From Phytohabitans houttuyneae (lineage in GTDB: Bacteria; Actinomycetota; Actinomycetes; Mycobacteriales; Micromonosporaceae): DNA of 64,000 nt. The position numbers were made by a program, and so were the translations under genes. Below the pieces are notes generated by a model that saw nothing but the letters and a program-made list of their open reading frames with translations, was not told where the DNA came from and ran no database searches. Each line of letters opens with the position of its first letter. The stretch's first letter is position 1. Positions 54,560 through 62,960 of the stretch are shown here, in pieces. The DNA lies in NCBI RefSeq assembly GCF_011764425.1, contig NZ_BLPF01000001.1:124001-188000 (forward strand). The letters are read 5' to 3'.

Positions 54560-54994
54560 CTACAGGGCGTGGGTCCAGACCGGCAGTGGCGGGTCGTCAA
54601 GCGGTGCGGGGTCGTCGACGGTGAGGTCCAGCTCCGCCGGTACGGCCGCCTTGGGGTCGCCGAGCAGGTAGCCGGCCACGATCGAGGCGAGGTCGCCGGT
54701 CAGCCGGTACTCGCCGCCGAACGGGAGGTCCGCCGGCCGGCGCGACGTGATGCCGCAGCGGAGCTGGCCGGCACGGTCGTCGTGCCACACGTAGAAGATC
54801 GCGGGGCGGTCCACCCGCTCGCGGAGCGCGGCCACCGTGGCGTGGAAGGCGCGCACCACCTCGGAAACCGTCAGGATCGCGCGCTCGACCGAGGGTGCGT
54901 CGAGCCAGTGGGTGTTGCGGGCCTCGGCGTGCGGGTCACCGGGCGCCAGCGTCACGTCGCGGCGGGCGATCTCCGCGATGGCCTCCAGCAGCAC
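54560..54994 (-). CDS. Hypothetical protein after the OsmC gene
   Basis: 144 residues, soluble. VSEVVRAFHATVAALRERVDRPAIFYVWHDDRAGQLRCGITSRRPADLPFGGEYRLTGDLASIVAGYLLGDPKAAVP shows a beta-rich middle and a proline-rich acidic end. I do not recognise the family. GTG start 6 nt after the OsmC stop; the two genes are an operon. No ribosome site is evident, so it may depend on coupling. Confidence 0.6.
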   Translation of the reverse strand: MLLEAIAEIARRDVTLAPGDPHAEARNTHWLDAPSVERAILTVSEVVRAFHATVAALRERVDRPAIFYVWHDDRAGQLRCGITSRRPADLPFGGEYRLTGDLASIVAGYLLGDPKAAVPAELDLTVDDPAPLDDPPLPVWTHAL

Positions 54995-55000
54995 GGGCGG

Positions 55001-55483
55001 CTACGTTACCGCCTCCGCCTGTACGTCGGGCTCGTGCCGCACCGGGAAGTTGACGGAGCTCGCTATGAAGCAGTCGCGGTGGGCGTCCTCGTGCAGCCGT
55101 ACCGCGGCCTCGACCATGTCCGGCGACGCGACCGTGATCCGGGGCCGGAGGACGACCTCGGTGAAGCGCCCGCCGTTGCCCTCCTGCTCCATCGTGCCGA
55201 GCGCGGCGTCCGTGTACCCGGTGACGACGACGCCGCTGACCGCGCAGTGGTGCAGGTAGGACAGCAGGTGGCACTCGGAGAGGGCGGCGACCAGGAGCAG
55301 CTCCGGGTTCCACCGGGACTTGTCCCCGCGGAACGCCGGGTCGGAACTGCCCTCGATCCCCGGCCGGCCGTCGGTCTCCACGTCGTGGTCGCGCCCGTAG
55401 TCGCGGTATCCGCTGGTGCCCGTGCCGCGGTTGCCGGTCCAGCGGACCGCCACCTCGTACGTGTGCGTGCGTCCCAAGGCCAT
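55001..55483 (-). CDS. OsmC-family peroxidase
   Basis: 160 residues. The fold marks are present: RGDKSRWNPELLLVAALSECHLLSYLHHCAVSGVVVTGYTDAALGTMEQEGNGGRFTEVVLRPRITVAS, then HEDAHRDCFIASSVNFPVRHEPDV. Cys in LSECH and Cys in HRDCFIA are the paired peroxidatic/resolving residues of OsmC/Ohr proteins. Likely detoxifies organic hydroperoxides. Confidence 0.9.
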   Translation of the reverse strand: MALGRTHTYEVAVRWTGNRGTGTSGYRDYGRDHDVETDGRPGIEGSSDPAFRGDKSRWNPELLLVAALSECHLLSYLHHCAVSGVVVTGYTDAALGTMEQEGNGGRFTEVVLRPRITVASPDMVEAAVRLHEDAHRDCFIASSVNFPVRHEPDVQAEAVT

Positions 55484-55505
55484 GCGCAGATCCTAGGCAC
55501 GCGCC

Positions 55506-56015
55506 TCAGCAGGTCGGCGGCGCGCAGCTCTCGTCGTCCTGGTTGCCGGGGCGGCCGGCGGCGCGCAGGTTTCCCAGCACCGCCTCAGCGATGTCGGCGA
55601 GCGCGTCCTGCTGCTCCTTGGTGAGCTGCTCCAGCAGCCAGCGGCGCACGTGCTCGGCCCGCTGCGGCCCCGCGCCGTCGATCGCGTCCCGGCCGGCCGG
55701 GGTGAGCACGATCTCGGCGCCGCGCGGGGCGTCGAGGCAGGGCTGCCGGGTCACGAGGCCGCGCTCGACCATGCGGGTCAGGTGGTGGTGCAGGCGGCTC
55801 TTTTCGAAGTCGGTGACCACGCTCAGCTCGAACGGCCGCATCCGCCCACCCGGCGCGGCGGCCAGCGCGGTCAGCACCGCGAAGTCGGGCTCGGACAGGC
55901 CGGTCTCCCGCGCGAGGTGGTGGCTGAGCCGACGCCAGAGCAGCACCTGCATGTCGTAGAACGCCTGCCAGGTGCGCTGCTCTCCCTCGTCGAGCCACTC
56001 GGCGGTGCCGGTCAC
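55506..56015 (-). CDS. MarR-family regulator
   Basis: 169 residues. Winged-helix core: GLSEPDFAVLTALAAAPGGRMRPFELSVVTDFEKSRLHHHLTRMVERGLVTRQPCLDAPRGAEIVLTPAGRDAI. Cys in PCLD could sense oxidation. GTG 56015 is chosen. Divergent from an FMN reductase gene with a palindrome over the shared promoter, so it most likely represses that gene. OsmC lies downstream on the same strand, 22 bp away. Confidence 0.9.
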   Translation of the reverse strand: MTGTAEWLDEGEQRTWQAFYDMQVLLWRRLSHHLARETGLSEPDFAVLTALAAAPGGRMRPFELSVVTDFEKSRLHHHLTRMVERGLVTRQPCLDAPRGAEIVLTPAGRDAIDGAGPQRAEHVRRWLLEQLTKEQQDALADIAEAVLGNLRAAGRPGNQDDESCAPPTC

Positions 56016-56034
56016 GTGACCAATCCTACGGGCT

Positions 56035-56096
56035 GGTTGATACATCAACCGAGGTGTGCGTAGAGTGCCGGGTGACACGTCAACCCGACGCCACCG
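56035..56096. promoter_or_regulatory. MarR operators in the MarR/FMN-reductase gap
   Basis: Palindrome GGTTGATACATCAACC (56035-56050, perfect 7-bp arms) and a near-palindrome GGGTGACACGTCAACCC (56080-56096). Both fit TTGA-N2-TCAA-like MarR sites in the divergent promoter region. Confidence 0.7.
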
Positions 56097-56110
56097 AGGG
56101 GCGGACCCAC

Positions 56111-56683
56111 ATGACCAAGATCGGCATCATCATCGGCAGCACCCGACCCGGCCGTAAGGCGGAGACCGTCGCCCGCTGGGTGCACGGCATCGCCAGCCAG
56201 CGCACCGACGCCGAGTTCGAGCTGGTCGACCTCAAGGACTTCAACCTCCCCCACCTGGACGAGGAGATCCCCGCCTCGCGCGGCGTGTACGCCAACGCGC
56301 ACACCCGCGAGTGGGCGCGCGCGGTCGACTCCTACGACGGGTACGTCTTCATCACGCCGGAGTACAACCACTCGACCTCCGGCGCCCTCAAGAACGCGAT
56401 CGACTTCGTGTACCAGGAGTGGACGAACAAGGCCGCCGGCTTCGTGTCGTACGGCGCGGTCGGCGGCGCCCGGGCCGTCGAGCACCTCCGCCTCGTGGTC
56501 GGCGAGCTGCAGATCGCCGACGTGCGGGCGCAGGTGGCGCTGAGCCTCTTCACCGACTTCGAAAACTTCACGGTGCTCACCCCCTCGCCCTTCCAGGAGC
56601 AGCAGCTCGACGCCATGCTCGACCAGGTCGTGGCGTGGAGCACCGCCCTGAAGGCGGTCCGCCAGCCCGCCGTCGCGGCCTGA
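56111..56683 (+). CDS. NADPH-dependent FMN reductase/quinone reductase
   Basis: 190 residues. Flavodoxin-like: KIGIIIGSTRPGRKAETVARWVHGIAS (FMN phosphate loop), DGYVFITPEYNHSTSGALKNAIDFVYQEWTNKAAGFVSYGAVGGARAVEHLRLVVGEL. The TPEYNHSxxGALKNAIDF block is the family signature. Likely reduces FMN or quinones; divergent MarR regulator suggests induction by quinone or oxidative stress. Confidence 0.92.
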   Translation: MTKIGIIIGSTRPGRKAETVARWVHGIASQRTDAEFELVDLKDFNLPHLDEEIPASRGVYANAHTREWARAVDSYDGYVFITPEYNHSTSGALKNAIDFVYQEWTNKAAGFVSYGAVGGARAVEHLRLVVGELQIADVRAQVALSLFTDFENFTVLTPSPFQEQQLDAMLDQVVAWSTALKAVRQPAVAA

Positions 56684-56725
56684 ACGCACGCCGAGGCAAC
56701 GGCCCCACCGGTACGGTGGGCGGCG

Positions 56726-57817
56726 ATGGACGCTGCCCTGGAGCTCGTCCGCCGGTGGGGTGCCGCCGCCCAGCTGTGCGTCATCCAGGACGGGCGGGTC
56801 GTCATCGACGAGGCGGTCGGCTGCACATCGGACTCGCTCTTCTGGATCTTCTCCACCAGCAAGCCGTACGTGGCGCTGCTCGTGCACCGGCTCGCCGAGC
56901 GGGGCGCGCTGTCGCCGGACGAGCCGGTGGCCGCGTACTGGCCGGAGTTCGCCGAGCGGGGCAAGGGCGGCATCACCGTGCGGCAGGTGCTCCAGCACCG
57001 CGCGGGGCTGCCCGTCGCCCGGAGTGTCGCCCGCGACGCGCTCGCGATGACCGACTGGCGGCACTCGGTCCGCGCGCTGGAGCGCGCCCGCCCCCGGTAC
57101 GCGCCCGGCGAGGTGCCCGCGTACCACCTGCTCAGCTACGGCTTCCTGCTCGGCGAGGTGGCTAGCCGGGTGGGCGGCGCGCCGGTGGAGGTGCTGCTGC
57201 GGCGGGAGCTGCTCGACCCGCTCCGGCTCACCGACACCCACCTCGGGCTCCCCGACCGGCTGTGGCCACGTCGGGTACCGGTCCGCGGGATGGGTGCCGC
57301 CCGGGTCAGCGCCGCGTACGTCAACCGCCGCGCCACCCGCCGGGCCGTCGTCCCCGCGGCCGGTGTCTCGGCCACCGCCCGCGACGTGGCGCGCTTCTAC
57401 CGCATGCTGCTCGACGGCGGCACCCTCGACGGGGTGCGGGTGCTCGCGCCGGAGACCATCCAGACCGCCCGCCGCCCATCCAGCGAGGGTGAGGTCGACC
57501 GCTTCCTGCGGCTGGCGATGCGCTGGTCGGAGGGCTTCCAGCTGGGCGGCCCCGCGGACGACCCGGCGTCGAGCCGCCCGATGGGCCGGCTGAGCAGCCC
57601 GCTGACGTTCGGCCACAACGGCAGCAACTGCTGCCTGGCCTGGGCCGACCCGACCCGGCGCCTCGTGCTCGTCTACCTGACCAACCTGCTCCTGCCCGGC
57701 CACGACGGCGCCCGCCACCAGGCCGCGGTGAGCGACGCCGTCCTCAGCGCCGCCCCACCCGTTGATCAGGGACCTCGTGGGTGGACACGCCCGCCGACAC
57801 GCCCACCAACTCCCTGA
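56726..57817 (+). CDS. Serine hydrolase of the beta-lactamase family
   Basis: 363 residues. Active-site SxxK in FSTSKPYVALLVHRLAERGALSPDEPVAAYWPEF; Tyr in PAYHLLSYGFLLGEVASRVGG; HNGS as the third box (GHNGSNCCLAW). This matches class C/esterase EstB-like serine hydrolases. No signal peptide. The last roughly 18 residues after SAAPP (VDQGPRGWTRPPTRPPTP) are encoded by the 62-bp repeat, which also gives its TGA stop. Confidence 0.88.
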   Translation: MDAALELVRRWGAAAQLCVIQDGRVVIDEAVGCTSDSLFWIFSTSKPYVALLVHRLAERGALSPDEPVAAYWPEFAERGKGGITVRQVLQHRAGLPVARSVARDALAMTDWRHSVRALERARPRYAPGEVPAYHLLSYGFLLGEVASRVGGAPVEVLLRRELLDPLRLTDTHLGLPDRLWPRRVPVRGMGAARVSAAYVNRRATRRAVVPAAGVSATARDVARFYRMLLDGGTLDGVRVLAPETIQTARRPSSEGEVDRFLRLAMRWSEGFQLGGPADDPASSRPMGRLSSPLTFGHNGSNCCLAWADPTRRLVLVYLTNLLLPGHDGARHQAAVSDAVLSAAPPVDQGPRGWTRPPTRPPTP

Positions 57818-57822
57818 TCAAC
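57761..57822. repeat. 62-bp palindromic repeat, copy 3
   Basis: Arms GTTGATCAGGGACCTCGTGG and CCAACTCCCTGATCAAC; the core matches copy 2 reversed. It lies across the convergent ends of the serine hydrolase and LysR genes, and both stop codons (57815-57817 plus; 57766-57768 minus) fall inside its TGATCA arms. Confidence 0.92.
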
Positions 57823-58734
57823 CGCGAGGGCGGCGGCGGTGGCGGTGGCGGCGGTGTGGAGGGCGTCGGACACCAGGCGGGCGGCGGGGCTTGGCTCGTA
57901 GCGGCCGCGGCGGTGTACCAGTTCCAGGCGGCGGACTCCGGCGCCGGGAGCGGGGAGCACGCTCACCGCGGCCTGGTCGGCGGGGAGGGCCAGGGCCGGT
58001 ACGACGCCCGCGGCGAGGCCGGCCGCCACGATCGCGAGCACCGCCGGGAACTCCAGGCACTCGTGCGGGCGGTCGAGCACCGCGTCGTGGCGGGTGGCGA
58101 GCCGGTCCAGCGCGCGCCGCATCGCGGAACCGGGCGGGCCGTCCACCCACGGCCGGGACAGCAGCGCCTCGATGCCGGCGACCGGGCCCCAGGCGGCGGG
58201 CACGACCACGCGGTACGGCTCGTCGAGCAGCCGGACCGCCCGCAGCCCCGCCGGGTCGCGGTGGGTGTCGGCCGGGTCGCCCTCGCCGACGAACAGGTCG
58301 AGCTCGCCGGCCCGCAGCGCCTCGCGCCCGGGCTCGAGCTGGCGCACGCGGACCCGTACCCCCGGAGCGGTCGTGGCCACCGCGGCGGCCGCCGGCGCGA
58401 CGAGGTGCCGGACCGCCGTGGGGATCGCGCCGACCGTGACCGGGCCGCTCACCTGGCCGGTCAGGGCCGCGAGGTCGCGCTCCGCGGCCGCCAGCACCTC
58501 GGCGAGGCGGCCGGCGTGCCCGGCCAGCAGCCGCCCGGCGGCGGTGAGCCCGGCGGAGCGGCGGCCGCCCAGCCGCGAACGGTCGAGCAGCGTCACGCCG
58601 GTCTCCGCCTCCAGGCGGGCGATGTGCTGCGAGACGGCCGAGGGCGTGAGGTGCAGCGCGGCCGCGGCGGCGAGGACACCGCCGGCGTCCGCCACCGCGC
58701 GGAGGACGGCCAGCCGCCGCGGGTCGATCGGCAT
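57766..58734 (-). CDS. LysR-family regulator
   Basis: 322 residues. N-terminal winged-helix: RRLAVLRAVADAGGVLAAAAALHLTPSAVSQHIARLEAETGVTLLDRSRLGGRRSAGLTAAGRLL. Effector domain continues with VSGPVTVGAIPTAVRHLVAPAAAAV and LDLFVGEGDPADTH. Its tail VDQGVGGRVGGRVHPRGP is encoded by the 62-bp repeat. Divergent from the small membrane protein gene at 58806. Confidence 0.9.
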   Translation of the reverse strand: MPIDPRRLAVLRAVADAGGVLAAAAALHLTPSAVSQHIARLEAETGVTLLDRSRLGGRRSAGLTAAGRLLAGHAGRLAEVLAAAERDLAALTGQVSGPVTVGAIPTAVRHLVAPAAAAVATTAPGVRVRVRQLEPGREALRAGELDLFVGEGDPADTHRDPAGLRAVRLLDEPYRVVVPAAWGPVAGIEALLSRPWVDGPPGSAMRRALDRLATRHDAVLDRPHECLEFPAVLAIVAAGLAAGVVPALALPADQAAVSVLPAPGAGVRRLELVHRRGRYEPSPAARLVSDALHTAATATAAALAVDQGVGGRVGGRVHPRGP

Positions 58735-58805
58735 TCGGCCACGCTACATGCCGCATCCAGAAACCTTCGATACCACTGAACGCCGCCGCGGGCCACGATG
58801 CGGTC

Positions 58806-59087
58806 ATGGGCTTGGTCACCGAGGTCGTGGGGTGGGGCGGCGCCGGCTGCCTGCTGCTGGCGTACGCGCTGCTGTCCGCCGGCCGCATCGCCGCGGGCGC
58901 GCCGTTTCAGCTGCTCAACCTCGCCGGCTCGGCCGGGCTGCTGGTCAACGGCGCGGTGCACGGCGCGTGGCCCTCTGCCGCGCTCAACCTCGTGTGGCTC
59001 GCGGTCGGCGCGCTCGCGCTGGAGCGGGCACGGCGCGAGCCTGCCGGGCTGGAGCGGGCGCGGCGGGAGCCTCCCACGCCGGGCTGA
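58806..59087 (+). CDS. CBU_0592-like two-to-three-helix membrane protein
   Basis: 93 residues. LVTEVVGWGGAGCLLLAYALLSAGRIAAGAPFQLLNLAGSAGLLVNGAVHGAWPSAALNLVWLAVGALAL: three hydrophobic helices in the order of CBU_0592-type proteins. The C-terminus duplicates LERARREP (LERARREPAGLERARREPP), produced by a tandem 27-bp duplication. Function unknown; LysR may control it. Confidence 0.75.
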   Translation: MGLVTEVVGWGGAGCLLLAYALLSAGRIAAGAPFQLLNLAGSAGLLVNGAVHGAWPSAALNLVWLAVGALALERARREPAGLERARREPPTPG

Positions 59088-59132
59088 GCCGCGACGGGCC
59101 CCGGGCGCGACGCGCGCGCCCGGGGAGAGCCG

Positions 59133-60890
59133 TCAGCTGCCGGTCGGGCGGAGCGAGATGCCCTTGAGGAACGCCTCGCCGATCTGCGCCGGGTCGGCCG
59201 CGATCAGCACGCCGCCACCGGTGGTCTTGGTGATCTGGTCGAGCGCGCCCCGGTTCACCTTGTCGCCGAGGCCCAGGATGATCACCTGGATCGGGCGCTT
59301 CGGGTCCTTGAGCTCCTCCAGCCGGTTGAGCAGCGCAGGCAGCGAGAGGCCGCCCTCGGGGTCGTCGTTGCCGATGCCGTCGGTGAGGATCAGCACCGAG
59401 TTGACCCGGCCCGCCTGCCAGCCGTCCTGCACCGTCTCGTACGCCGCGGCCAGCGTGTCGTAAAGCCCGGTGTCGCCGTTCTGCTTCGGCTGTATCGTCC
59501 CGATCGCCTGGACCAGCTGGCTGCGGGTGCTGGCGAGCGGCCCGATCGGCGCGATCTCCCGCCAGTCCCGGCCGCCGCCGAGGTTGGTGGAGAAGACCCA
59601 GACGCCGACCGCCCAGTCGTCGCCGAAGAGGCCCAGGCCCCGGCGGGCCGCTTCCTTGGTGACCTCCATACGGCTGGCACCGCCGGCGGTCGGTACCGGG
59701 CCGCGCATGGTGCCGGAGATGTCGAAGACGGCGAGCATCCGGGCCGGCGCGGTCACTGTCGTCCAGGTGGCCAGCGCGCGGTCGACGACCGCGGTGTCGG
59801 GCGCGCCACCCTTGCCCGCCGCGGCGGGTGAGCCGGCCTTCGCCGGACCGCCCGCGGGCACGGTGAAGCCGCTGCCGCCGGCGCCGTCCGGGCCGCGCAG
59901 GCCCAGCGCGCCGAGCCGGTCGCGGAAGCCGGACCCGTTGAGCGCCTCGTGCAGTGACGCGGCCGCGGCGGTCTTGTCCGGGTCGGTGCCCGGCATCACC
60001 GCGAACGGGTAGTCGAGCGGGATCGGCGCCGGGTCGAGGTAGACCGCGGCCAGCGGTACCGGCGGCTTCTTCGCGTTGTACCGGATCACGCCCTCTTCGG
60101 ACAGCGCGGCGACGCTGAGGCCGGAGGTGAGGGAGGCCTGGTCGGCTGCCTGCGGAAACTTCGCCGTCAGGTCTTCGCGCACCGCCGACTTGCCGGAGGC
60201 GAGCGCGCGCAGCGCCGCGGTCTGCGCCTGCTGGGCGTTGCCACCGGTCTGTCCCGCGGCCGCGGCGAGCGAGAGCAGGCCGGACATCCCGGCCGCGTCG
60301 CGGGTCGGCTCGACGATGCCGGCGCGCAGGCCCTGGCTGCCGGTGAGGATCTCCTTGAGCAGCCCGGGCAGGTCGGGCTTCTTGTCGGGGTACCCGAGGC
60401 TCTTCGCGATCGGCTCGGGCATGGCGAGCACCACCGGGCTGAGCGCCACGGACGCGCCGTCGGTGGGCGTGAAGCCGGGCGCGGCCGCGCGGAGGCGGTG
60501 CAGCCAGAGCGAGGAGTCGGCGATCCACACGTCGGGGATCGTGGTGCTGCCGCTGGCGCCGCCGACGCCGGTCAGCGCCACGCCGTGCTTGGCGGCGAGC
60601 GCGGCCGCGAGGTCGACCGGGTTGGTCTCCTCCACCTCGACGCCGACGCACACCCCGTTGGCCGAGGCGCCGTCGGCCACCCAGGCGTCGGCCGTGTCGC
60701 GCACGTCATCCGCTATCTCGGGTGGCGCGGCGACGGCGAGCTTCACCTGCCCGCTGCACTTGTCGCCGGAAAGCTCCCGGTATCCGAAGTAGGACCCACC
60801 CACGACAACTATGAGCGCCACCGCCGCCGCGATGGCGCCCGCCGCGGGAAAACGTTCTCGCATGCGATGACGGCCAGGCACGCGCTCCAT
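59133..60890 (-). CDS. Membrane-anchored solute-binding protein fused to a VWA domain
   Basis: 585 residues. An N-terminal helix (AIAAAVALIVVVGGSYFGYRELSG) is followed by a substrate-binding-like part (CSGQVKLAVAAPPEIADDVRDTADAWV; AALAAKHGVALTGVGGASGSTTIPDVWIADSSLWLHRL; VMPGTDPDKTAAAASLHEALNGSGFRDRLGALGLRG). From about residue 380 a VWA domain: LAVFDISGTMRG has D390 of the metal site, but DxSGT where DxSxS is usual; VNSVLILTDGIGND is the later metal motif. A known actinomycete combination; ligand unknown. Confidence 0.82.
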   Translation of the reverse strand: MERVPGRHRMRERFPAAGAIAAAVALIVVVGGSYFGYRELSGDKCSGQVKLAVAAPPEIADDVRDTADAWVADGASANGVCVGVEVEETNPVDLAAALAAKHGVALTGVGGASGSTTIPDVWIADSSLWLHRLRAAAPGFTPTDGASVALSPVVLAMPEPIAKSLGYPDKKPDLPGLLKEILTGSQGLRAGIVEPTRDAAGMSGLLSLAAAAGQTGGNAQQAQTAALRALASGKSAVREDLTAKFPQAADQASLTSGLSVAALSEEGVIRYNAKKPPVPLAAVYLDPAPIPLDYPFAVMPGTDPDKTAAAASLHEALNGSGFRDRLGALGLRGPDGAGGSGFTVPAGGPAKAGSPAAAGKGGAPDTAVVDRALATWTTVTAPARMLAVFDISGTMRGPVPTAGGASRMEVTKEAARRGLGLFGDDWAVGVWVFSTNLGGGRDWREIAPIGPLASTRSQLVQAIGTIQPKQNGDTGLYDTLAAAYETVQDGWQAGRVNSVLILTDGIGNDDPEGGLSLPALLNRLEELKDPKRPIQVIILGLGDKVNRGALDQITKTTGGGVLIAADPAQIGEAFLKGISLRPTGS

Positions 60891-61042
60891 CCTGCTGAGC
60901 TGAACGGTCTGTTGCCACGTCCATTCGGTGGAACGTTACCGAGAGGAAAGTTTTCACTAAGCTTCGGTGACTGGCGGTAGTCGCCGCACTCCACGGTGTA
61001 CGTGAAGGTTTGGAAAAGTGGCGGGACGGTCAATGTCTGGCC

Positions 61043-61867
61043 ATGTCCCGCTCCCCCCTTACGGTCCTTACCCGGGCCGGCTTCATCGGGTACGGCCTCG
61101 TACACCTCCTGTTCGCCTGGCTGATCCTCCAAGTCGCCTTCGGCAAGCCGACCGAGGAGGGCGACCAGTCCGGCGCACTTCGTACTCTGGCCGAACAACC
61201 ACTGGGTAAATTCCTCGTCATCGCGGTGGGCGTCGGCCTGGCCGCGATGGCTCTCTGGCAGGCATACGAGGCGGCCGTCGGGCACCGCGCCGACCGCGGC
61301 AACGAACGCACGCTCGAACGGGTCGCCTCCGTTGGCCGGGCCGCCGTCTACCTGTACTTCGCCTGGACGGCGCTCAAGGTATACAAATCGGCCAACTCGT
61401 CCAGCGCCGACAAGCAGCAGCAGCTGACGACCGACCTCATGAACTCCTCCGGCGGCCGCTGGCTCGTGGCGCTCGCCGGCATCGCACTCGCCGCGCTGGG
61501 CGTGGGCCTGATCTGGTACGGCGTGGTCAAGCGCTTCGAGAAGCACCTGCTCATCGGCCAGATGAGCCCGACGGCACGCAAGGCCTCCCGGCGGCTGGGC
61601 GTCGTGGGCTACATCGCGAAGGGCGCCGCGTACGGCATCGCCGGCATCCTCTTCACGGTGGCCGCGATCACGTACGACCCGGAGAAGGCCCGCGGCCTCG
61701 ACTCCACGCTGCATACGCTGCGCGAGCAGGCGTACGGCACGGCGCTGCTGGTCCTGATGGCGCTGGGCGTGGCCGCGTACGCCGCGTTCTGCCTGATCCA
61801 GGCGAAGTACCGCAAGGTGGACGCGCCGGACGTCACGTCGGCCGTCCGCTCTAAGGTCTCCGCGTGA
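61043..61867 (+). CDS. DUF1206 membrane protein
   Basis: 274 residues. Six hydrophobic helices in three repeated pairs, each with the DUF1206 pattern (ARAGFIGYGLVHLLFAWLIL; RVASVGRAAVYLYFAWTALKVY; LGVVGYIAKGAAYGIAGILFTVAAI). ATG 61043 is used. Overlaps the VOC gene by four bases (GTGA). Confidence 0.87.
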   Translation: MSRSPLTVLTRAGFIGYGLVHLLFAWLILQVAFGKPTEEGDQSGALRTLAEQPLGKFLVIAVGVGLAAMALWQAYEAAVGHRADRGNERTLERVASVGRAAVYLYFAWTALKVYKSANSSSADKQQQLTTDLMNSSGGRWLVALAGIALAALGVGLIWYGVVKRFEKHLLIGQMSPTARKASRRLGVVGYIAKGAAYGIAGILFTVAAITYDPEKARGLDSTLHTLREQAYGTALLVLMALGVAAYAAFCLIQAKYRKVDAPDVTSAVRSKVSA

Positions 61868-62238
61868 CCCCACGCATGACGATCACGGGCGTCGTACTCG
61901 GTGCCCCGGACGCCCGCGAGCTGGCCGCCTTCTACGAGCGGCTGCTCGGCTGGCCGCGGAAGGCCGACGAGCCCGACTGGGTGCAGCTGGCCAACCCGGA
62001 CGGCGGCACGGGCCTGTCGTTCCAGACGGAAGAGGGCTACGTGCGGCCGGTGTGGCCGCACGGGCCCGGCGACCAGCAGATGATGGTCCACCTGGACATC
62101 CGGGTCGACGACCTGGCCGAGGCCAGCGCGCACGCCACGGCCTGCGGCGCCGAGCCGGCCGCCTTCCAACCCCAGGCCGACGTGCGCGTACACCTCGACC
62201 CCGCCGGCCACCCCTTCTGCCTCTGGGTCGAGCCCTAG
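61864..62238 (+). CDS. VOC-family protein
   Basis: 124 residues. TGVVLGAPDARELAAFYERLLGWPRKADEPDWVQLANPDGGTGLSFQTEE, then MMVHLDIRVDDLAEASAHATACGAEPAAFQPQADVRVHLDPAGHPFCLWV. Two VOC repeats with the late HPFCLW end seen in the glyoxalase-like group. GTG start overlaps the DUF1206 stop, so they form an operon. Confidence 0.88.
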   Translation: MTPRMTITGVVLGAPDARELAAFYERLLGWPRKADEPDWVQLANPDGGTGLSFQTEEGYVRPVWPHGPGDQQMMVHLDIRVDDLAEASAHATACGAEPAAFQPQADVRVHLDPAGHPFCLWVEP

Positions 62239-62240
62239 GC

Positions 62241-62960
62241 CTAGAGCGGGAGCGTCACGAAGGTCTTGCCGGCGGTGTTCCGCACCTCGATGGCGACCAC
62301 GTCGTCCATCGCGACCGCGGCGCTGCCGTCGAGGTTCGTGCCGTTCTGCTCGCCCTGCTCGGAGACGATCCAGCCGCCGGCGATCTCCCGCTCGCCGCCG
62401 CTGCCGACCACGATCAGGCGGCAGTCCTCGCCGGCGGGGATGCCGGCCACCGTCGCGTTCACCCGGACCCAGCCGGCCGCGGGCACCACGCGGGTGGTCA
62501 TGCGGACGCCGGTGGACGCCTCGACCTTGCTGCCGACGAAGGTGTTCGGCGGAAGGGGCGAGGCCGTCGGCGCCACCGAGGCGGGCGGCACCTGGGCCAC
62601 CTGGTCGGGCGCGGTGCCCCGGCCGAGCGCCACGCCCGCGCCGAGCACGCCGGCCACCAGCACCGCGGCGGCGGCCACGGCCGGCACCCAGCGGCGGCGG
62701 GTGGCGCCGGCCACCTCCTGGCGGACCTGGCGCAGCGTGCGCTGCAGCACAAGGTCGGCGTCGGGTGGGCCGTGCTGCAGCAGGGCCTCCGGCGGAATGT
62801 CCTCGAGCAGGTCCTTCATCGCCTCAAGCTCCACCAGCTCAGCCCGGCAGATCTCGCACTCGGCAAGGTGGGCATCCACATCCCGCCGCTCGTCGGGGTC
62901 GAGCGTCTCCAGGACGTACGCGCCGAGCAACTGCGCGTCATGCGCCTCGGCACTCATCAT
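62241..62960 (-). CDS. Zinc-binding anti-sigma factor
   Basis: 239 residues. ZAS motif DAHLAECEICRAELVELEAMKDLLEDIPPEAL with HxxxCxxC, one membrane helix (WVPAVAAAAVLVAGVLGAGVALG), and an extracytoplasmic domain (KVEASTGVRMTTRVVPAAGWVRVNATVAGIPAGEDCRLIVVGSGG, RskA-like). Start overlaps the sigma gene stop by four bases. It should hold the sigma factor at the membrane until an external signal arrives. Confidence 0.9.
   Translation of the reverse strand: MMSAEAHDAQLLGAYVLETLDPDERRDVDAHLAECEICRAELVELEAMKDLLEDIPPEALLQHGPPDADLVLQRTLRQVRQEVAGATRRRWVPAVAAAAVLVAGVLGAGVALGRGTAPDQVAQVPPASVAPTASPLPPNTFVGSKVEASTGVRMTTRVVPAAGWVRVNATVAGIPAGEDCRLIVVGSGGEREIAGGWIVSEQGEQNGTNLDGSAAVAMDDVVAIEVRNTAGKTFVTLPL

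Noticed and set aside
20245-57822. CRISPR array suggested by repeated 62-bp units
   Set aside because: Only three copies, far apart and each self-palindromic, with no regularly spaced spacers and no cas genes.
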